Assembly: GCA_963921825.1 (NCBI GenBank)
Contig: OY997590.1
Span: 57,216,012-57,280,011, forward strand
Origin: Erodium maritimum
Taxonomy: Eukaryota > Streptophyta > Magnoliopsida > Geraniales > Geraniaceae
Length of the DNA: 64,000 bases
Direction of reading: 5' to 3'
Part shown: piece by piece, positions 57,861 through 64,000 of the stretch
Position numbering within the stretch: the stretch's first letter is position 1
Layout of the letters: every line of letters starts with the position of its first letter
Position numbers and translations under genes: made by a program
The notes under the pieces: model-generated
The model's input: only the letters and a program-made list of their open reading frames with translations
The model's database searches: none
Told to the model about the DNA's origin: nothing

Positions 57861-59159
57861 TCGAGATTTCACACCTCGGACTGTCCGTCAATTAGGTGGG
57901 GAGGGTCGAGTCAGTGTAGACCTGTAGCGTTATGAGTCCTGCTTGTGTTTGTGTGTGCGTGCAGTGTTTTCTTGCTGGCTTGCTGATTGTTGTTGCTGCG
58001 TGAAATGTTTTTAAGCTGTCGCGGGTCGACTCAGGAGCGCTCCTGTAGTCGAACGTGACGGTGCTGATATCAAGTCGGTACAACGTAGTTCGGGGACGCC
58101 TGGACCGGGTTGTAACTGCGGGATGTCAAGTATGAGGTTTTAAAAATGAAGTGGAGAAAGCTTTACAAAATTTGATTGTTTTGATGTTGTTTGACGCCGT
58201 GGGCGTTTGTGTTTGACTTTGGTTGGCCCTGTGGGCGTATTGTGATTGTCGTTGGTTGGCCCGGTGGGCGCTATTTGACTTTGGTTGGCCCGGTGGGCGG
58301 GTGTCGTCGTTGTTGTAGGTATGGGCGTTTGGCCGGTTTAGCTTGTTCGTGGTTTAGTCGGGTTCTATGGTACGTGTTGGGTCGTTTTGGTGGTAATTTG
58401 TCCGCGACGCACGAGTGTGTGGGTCGGCAAGAGACTGGTAGAATACGAGTACCCTAGGGTAAGAGTTCGTTTCGTTGTACGTTTAGGTTCGCGGTTGTGT
58501 GACTCGGTTCTTGTTCGTACAGTTGAGTGTTGATTTATGGGTTTGTGTTCGCGGTTATGGGTTGTAGAGGCCGTAGGCCTGGTGTACGGTTGGACTGTTG
58601 TTGAGTTTTACGCTTACGTATTAGTATACTTAAGACTTTAATAGCGCGAGCCGTGGTGTCTTACTGTTTTGAGGACGTGTTTCCCGTGTCGAGGTTCATC
58701 TTACTCGAGCGAGTACTTGAGGTGTTGTTAGCATGGACGGTGGGATGTTGGCTTCAGTTCTGTGTTGGCGTTTTGCCCTGACTAGAGTGGTAAGTCCTTG
58801 GTGCGTTACTAGTATGCCATAATCGAGCGGGTGTCCGTGGAGGTGAGCATAACGCTCATCCCCTTTACTACTTTTCCCGCAAGGGACGAGTAGCGAACAC
58901 TGGCTTGGTTGCGGAAAGTTATGAGTAAGTGCATAAGGGACCGAATAAGGGCTTGGTGTACGTTTGTGTGGTTAAGTTTGAGGTTCCGCGTACGTGATGT
59001 TATGATTAAAGTATGGTTAGCGTGAACGGTGTAGCGTTTAGTAACACGTACGTTGGGGTAGACGTAGACCGGGTGAACGTTATTGCATTCGAGCTGTTGT
59101 CTTTTTTTTGAGTTCGCAAACTGAACGTTTGCGTGTATCCGTGCAGAGGATACCTGCTG
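57861..59159 (+). other. Long leader of the gag-only element
   Basis: 1.3 kb without a credible gene. Contains three copies of a GGTTGGCCCGGTGGGCG repeat (58215-58300) and a divergent second copy of the LTR hairpin module (58842-58861, GGTGAGC...CGCTCATCC). The long untranslated leader may hold packaging signals. Confidence 0.6.
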
Positions 59160-60653
59160 ATGGCTCGTGGCAGACGGGGAAGAGCAGCAGTGGCACGGGG
59201 ACGAGCGCCCGCGCGAGTCAGGCAGGGACGGTCAGCGGGGACACCAGGATGGGTGCCCACCGTTGAGCCCGCCGAGTATGCCGAGGCGCAGGGTACTCCT
59301 GTCGGTGAGGACAGGAGGAGCGATGCGGGACCTTCTACGGGCACGCCCAGCGTCCCGCCGGTCGCGGACCCACCCGTTATGACTGCCCTGGATGAGCTGA
59401 CCAGGACAGTCCAGAGTTTGGTGGCGGTCATCGCCAACCGAGAGTCGGCCTCACCAGCTCCAGAGGCAGCCGCGGTCCCAGTGAGGCCCGGTCAGACAGA
59501 GGATCACACATCCAGAGCACTACTAGACTTCCTGAAGCTCGGGATACCTACATTTGTCGGGGAGCCGAACCCCGACCTAGCCGAGAGGTGGCTAGAGCAG
59601 GTCACGCGCGACCTGGATACATCAGGTGTCGAGGAGGGTCGTCGCAGGGTGTCCTTCGCGGCCCACCAGCTGAGAAGCAGCGCCTACCACTGGTGGGGGC
59701 GTGTGAAGGACATGGTCGGTTATGACTACAACATCTTCCAGACAGTTTTTATGGAATAGTACTTTCCCGAGTCGGCTCGGTTGGAGCGACATCGGCAGTT
59801 CCTAGACTTGGAACAGGAGGGGATGACGGTAGCAGAGTACGAGGCCAGGTTCACAGCTTTGGCCAGATTCGCGCCGGAGATGGTGATGACCGAGCAGAAC
59901 CGTTGTCTGCGGTTCCAGGGAGGACTGAGGCAGGGGATTCGGAACCAGGTTCTCGCCTTGAGACTGCGGAAGTACACAGATCTCGTGGACACCGCAGCGA
60001 CGGTGGAGCAGGGGATCCAGGATGCGGCCAGAACCCGCGAGGTTCGACAGTGGCCGACCGACTTTACAGGGCCGTCAGAGTCACGAGACCCAAGGAGGCA
60101 GAGGACCTCTGGATTCTTCCGACCACCGACTCACCAGGGTGGAACGAGACAGCATGGGTCGGTGACGTCCATGGGGCCAGTCGCGACACAGAGGGTGCCG
60201 GCATGCCATCTCTGCAAGGAGCCAGGCCACTTGCGGCGGGGGTGCCGGGCAGGCCAGGGCTTGGAGTCGGGAGCCGATGGGACCAGCTGTCTCCGGTGCG
60301 GCCGTGTGGGACACACGATGGAATGGTGTCGTGAGCCGTTGGGAGCGACATCGGCGCAGCGGCCGCAGCAGTCGCGGACGGTACAGTCACCCAGGGGTCG
60401 CGCTCGTCAAAGTCAGCAATCGAGGTTTTCGCTGCCATTGACGAGCGTGCCAGCTCTGAGACAGCAACAGAGCTATGGGTACCCAGCAGTCAGTGCGCCG
60501 GGTCAGGGGCAGCGGGAGTCGGAGGGAAGAATGTACGCAGTTACCGACCCCCGGACCCTAGGATCCTCCACCTACCGCGAGACCTATCAGGGTACGTGTT
60601 CTTTTGTACCTTTTATGAGCATTATTCAAATTTCGCGGACGAAATTCATTTAA
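59160..60653 (+). pseudogene. gag of the gag-only element, with one internal stop
   Basis: The start ATG at 59160 gives MARGRRGRAAVARGRAP, a basic N-terminus. The capsid (retrotransposon gag) region follows: FLKLGIPTFVGEPNPDLAERW, HQLRSSAYHWW, then FPESARLERHRQFLDLEQEG, MTVAEYEARFTALARFAPEM and FQGGLRQGIRNQVLALRLRKY. Two zinc knuckles lie at 60204-60245 (CHLCKEPGHLRRGC) and 60288-60329 (CLRCGRVGHTMEWC). The only break is TAG at 59757-59759, where relatives have a codon for a basic or polar residue before YFP; everything else is in one frame. The protein would form particles that package element RNA. No protease or RT follows. Confidence 0.88.
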
Positions 60654-60664
60654 GGGGGGTAGAT
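60651..60664 (+). other. Polypurine tract of the gag-only element
   Basis: TAAGGGGGGTAGAT directly before the 3' LTR. Confidence 0.88.
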
Positions 60665-63600
60665 TGTAATAACCACTCCCGGTCAACGCCAGTCAAACCT
60701 GCGAAAAACAGGAAAATTTAAAAATTTTAAGACTGACAGTTAAGTGAACCTAAAATGACCCCGAGTGTCATACCAGACTTAAGTTGACCCCGTTATTGAC
60801 CAAAGTGAGTTCCGGGGGACTCAGGGGGACTTTCTGATCAATTTGGGAAATGTTGACTTTTCGTTGGAAAAGTCAACCGAGCGACGTTTTGGTCCATTCG
60901 AGGACCGTTTTGGATCCGAAAAGCTTAGCCGTCGTCACAGCGGTCTTAGTTGAGCTGTTTCCTTGTAGCCCGTCAAGTTTCGTAATTTCTTGGGAAAAGT
61001 GCCCGTTCGGGGCCCGAAACGTCCGTTTTTCGCAAAACTGATTGGAAAATATCAACTAGATATTTTCCAAAAGGTGTGGGACCCACCTTGACACTTGTCA
61101 AGTATATGGTGGTGTTAGTTTTGGGGGGAAAGTGTGTGGTTGTAAGGTGTGGCCGAGTATAAGGTTTTAAAGGAGGAAAAGTTAGTTTTGTTGTTAGTTT
61201 ATTAAATTAGAAAGAAGAAGAGAGGTTTTAGAGAGAGAAGGAGAAGGAGAAGAAGAGAGAAGAAGGGAGGTTGAGCTAGGGTTTGTGATCGAGCCCTTGG
61301 ATCGAGTCAAAGCAAAGAGCAATCCCGTTCCCCTCGTTCTCCTCTACGGTAATACCCGAACCGATTCTCGTTTTGGTTATTTTCTTGGAAGCTAGGGTTG
61401 AGTATAAACTAAGGCTTAGGGTTGTGTAGAGTGTGGGGAGGTGTTGGAGACGTTTTAGAGGTGTTTGGGGGTTTAATTTCACGTTTTCCGGTGACCGGAG
61501 GCTCGGGAGGAGCTCCGGCCACCGTGGGTGGTGGCCGGCCGCCATGAGGTGGCTGGCCGGAGCTGGCAGCAGCCACCACATGGTGGCCGAGCCTCCCCTT
61601 AAACCCTAGGGTCTCGGCCAAGTAGTGTGGGTGGGGCCCACATGCTCGGGTGCTCGGTTTTCATCGTTCGGGTGGTTTAAAACGTTCCCCGGACCATTTA
61701 TCCTTAATCGAATCGAAATTTGGAATTAAATTGGAGAAGTTGTAATTAACGGGTTTTGGAAACTTTATACGTTAATTAATTGACTTAGAAGTCAGAATTC
61801 AATTCCGCCAAGTGCGTTGGGTTCCTTGAAATATTCTAAGACCATAGAAACGAAAACGGGAACTTTTGGAGCCCCGGAAGGCAATTAACCAAAACCCGGG
61901 CAGATTCGCCATGTCGGGCGAATCTGGCCTTTACGGGTCCTTTATCGACAATATCGAGTAATTGGGAAGTTTGGGAGTGATCGGCATTGTCGGGGTTACG
62001 TTTGGGCGTTAAGTATGTTAATTTTCGGTTTATTCATACTAGTTTAAAAGTACTTTGAATTTGTGTTCTTTTAGATCGTGCTACGGACCGAGGCAAAGGG
62101 AAGCTCGGCGAGTGACTGGGTGTACTTCGGGTGTTGTTGGAGCGCTTTTGGGATTATATACGAGGTAGGGAAAAGTAGCCGGATCTCGGCCCTGACTAGG
62201 GAAAGTTAACAGTAGATTTGCATGTGACACCGGGGTGTCGTGGGTTGAGTAGGTTTAAGTTAAATACTAGAAAAGCATGATACGGGGTTGTAGCGTTTAT
62301 GAGAAAAGCATGTTACGGGAACTTAATAATTATTGAGAAAAGCATGTGACACTTAGTAGTGTCGTAGGAGCAGAGAACTTAGCGTTAATTGTTTTACTGG
62401 AGGCATATGACCATGCCCGGAGGTTGTTTGTGAACTTATCGATATTAGGAGTACTGGAGGCATATGACCATGCCCGGAGGTTGATTGTGAAACTGTTGAT
62501 GTTAGGACTGTTGGAGGCTTGGTTAAGCCGGAGGTTGATTGCTTAAATTGGTGTCTTGGGTGGCCTTGAGAGCCCGTATTATTTATTGATTGAGTTTGGG
62601 GGGCCTTGAGAGCCCGTATTTTATTATCAAGTTCTGAGTGGCCTTGAGAGCCCGTATTATTTATTGATTGAGTTTGGGTGGCCTTGAGAGCCCGTATTTT
62701 ATTATCGAGTTCTGAGTGGCCTTGAGAGCCCGTATTATTTATTGATTGAGTTTGGGTGGCCTTGAGAGCCCGTATTTTATTATCGAGTTCTGAGTGGCCT
62801 TGAGAGCCCGTATTATTTATTGATTGAGTTTGGGTGGCCTTGAGAGCCCGTATTTTATTATTGAGTTTTGAGTGGCCTTGAGAGCCTGTATCATTTATTG
62901 ATTGAGTTTGGGTGGCCTTGAGAGCCCGTGTATTTAAATTGGTGTCTTGGGTGGCCATGAGAGCCCGTAGTCAATTGTTGGTGCTTTGGGTGGCCTTGAG
63001 GGCCCGTGTACTAAGTTTGGTGTCTTTGGCTGGCCTGACCGAGTTAGAGTCTCAGGGGGGTTGCAAGCTTCCTTTAGCTGGCTTACGAGTTAGAGTCTCG
63101 GTAAGTTGCAAGCGTGTCTTATGGTTGGTGTCTTGGGAGGTCGTGAGTGCCTGTGGGGCTGTTGAGTTCGAGTTTTACTGTTGGTGTCTTGGTGGCCATG
63201 AGTGCCTGTGAGTGTTGAACTTGTGTTGTTACTAGTTGATGAATTTGCGTGTGATTGTGATTGCGGATCCCGGTAGGTTGCAAGCATTCTTTGGCTGGCC
63301 TGACCAAGTTTGAGTATCAACGGGTTGCAAGCATTCTTTGGCTGGCCTGACACGAGTTTGAGTAACACAGGTTGCAAGCATTCTTTGGCTGGCCTGGTCC
63401 GAGTTTGAGTAACACAGGTTGCAAGCATTCTTTGGCTGGCCTGGTCCGAGTTTGAGTATCACAGGTTGTAAGCATTCTTTGGCTAGCATGATCCGTGTTC
63501 GTGTGAGTGGGAGAGGTTACTGAGCAGCTGGTATGCGATCCTTTGTGATCTTGTTTGGTGTGCGATCCTTTGTGATCTTGTTTGGCGTTGTGTAGTCTTT

Positions 63601-64000
63601 CTGTCGTGTCCTTGGAGGAGGTCGTCGATAGTTGTGTCGGGTCTACATTGTGTTATCGAGTGTTGAGTCTGTTGAGGAAGGTAACGGGTTGTGGGTCAGT
63701 TGGGTACTTGAGTTGGGGACTATAGTCCCAGTGTTGGGTTTGGTTTTAGTGTTACTGGCTTTGTCTGCTAATTATGCCGTAGTCAGTCTGTTATCCGTGG
63801 TGGTGAGCGAACGCTCACCCCTAGCTGCTTTTCCTACAGGTACTGTTCGTGGGACGGACTAGGTGAGCTCTTGAAGTTCATGGAGCTTGGAGCGGAGTCT
63901 GGTCTTTACTTTTGTTGAGTCTAGTGACGGATGTGTACCTTGTCCACTTGTTGGGACGTTTTTGTATTGTAAATACTACTATTATTTTGGTAAATAAATG
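60665..64000 (+). repeat. 3' LTR of the gag-only element, incomplete at the window edge
   Basis: Collinear with 54415-57750. Minisatellites and hairpin (63802-63819) are repeated unchanged. Confidence 0.93.

Larger units (their letters stand above)
54415..64000 (+). mobile_element. Very young gag-only gypsy-type retrotransposon (TR-GAG-like), truncated by the window end
   Basis: 5' LTR 54415-57845; 3' LTR from 60665, cut by the window about 95 bp before its end. The two are collinear at a constant offset of 6,250 bp, and I found one difference (A at 54717, G at 60967). TGGTATCAGAGC (57849-57860) is a perfect initiator-Met-tRNA site, and a purine tract sits at 60651-60664. The 2.8-kb interior encodes gag only. 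The sequence TTTCGCGGACGAAATTCATT just before the purine tract looks like the residual end of a gypsy pol. It therefore depends on a related element for protease, RT and integrase. Confidence 0.93.

Noticed and set aside
60064..60438. Minus-strand frame of 124 residues opposite gag
   Set aside because: Shadow of the zinc-knuckle region of gag, caused by GC-rich codon use.

Overview
The window is nuclear DNA of a flowering plant, most likely a eudicot. It holds spliced genes with GT-AG introns, a plant-type OSCA/HYP1 channel gene, plant LINE ORF1 domains, many Ty1/copia and Ty3/gypsy retrotransposons, and no sign of operons or bacterial signals. The species cannot be named from the sequence.

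Only two loci look like intact host genes. One is a nine-coding-exon, minus-strand OSCA/CSC1-family mechanosensitive channel gene (4206-7472, with a 5'UTR exon near 7935). The other is a two-exon gene for a small single-pass membrane protein (21358-22131). They share no pathway. They are islands in repeats.

Layout: 1-1.1 kb, decayed PIF/Harbinger transposase; 2.5-3.9 kb, short non-LTR insertion with an 18-bp target duplication; 4.2-8.0 kb, OSCA gene; 8.2-11.6 kb, non-LTR debris including a LINE ORF1 relic; 11.6-14.2 kb, old LTR-like DNA with a tandem duplication; 14.5-15.9 kb, another non-LTR segment; 16.0-17.0 kb, tandem duplication; 17.6-19.9 kb, small LTR element with a nested non-LTR insertion; 20.1-20.8 kb, TIR element; 21.4-22.1 kb, small gene; 22.6-32.1 kb, full-length copia (copia-1, minus) split in its RT by a 3.1-kb solo LTR; 33.5-34.9 kb, non-LTR insertion; 35.4-43.4 kb, full-length copia (copia-2, plus) with a solo LTR of a third family in gag; 43.55-43.9 kb, TRIM; 43.9-46.1 kb, element with inverted ends; 46.1-47.3 kb, non-LTR segment; 47.3-54.4 kb, copia-3, an LTR followed by two head-to-head inverted pol arms; 54.4 kb to the end, a very young non-autonomous gypsy-type element with 3.4-kb LTRs and gag only.

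The most interesting structures are the last two. The copia-3 palindrome has about 2.6-kb arms around a 0.18-kb loop. Both arms carry the same disabling substitutions in integrase and reverse transcriptase, which points to fold-back copying of one defective template. The gag-only element has LTRs differing at one site that I could find. It carries a stop codon inside gag, internal LTR minisatellites bracketed by conserved splice-like sites, and a conserved hairpin module repeated in its leader.
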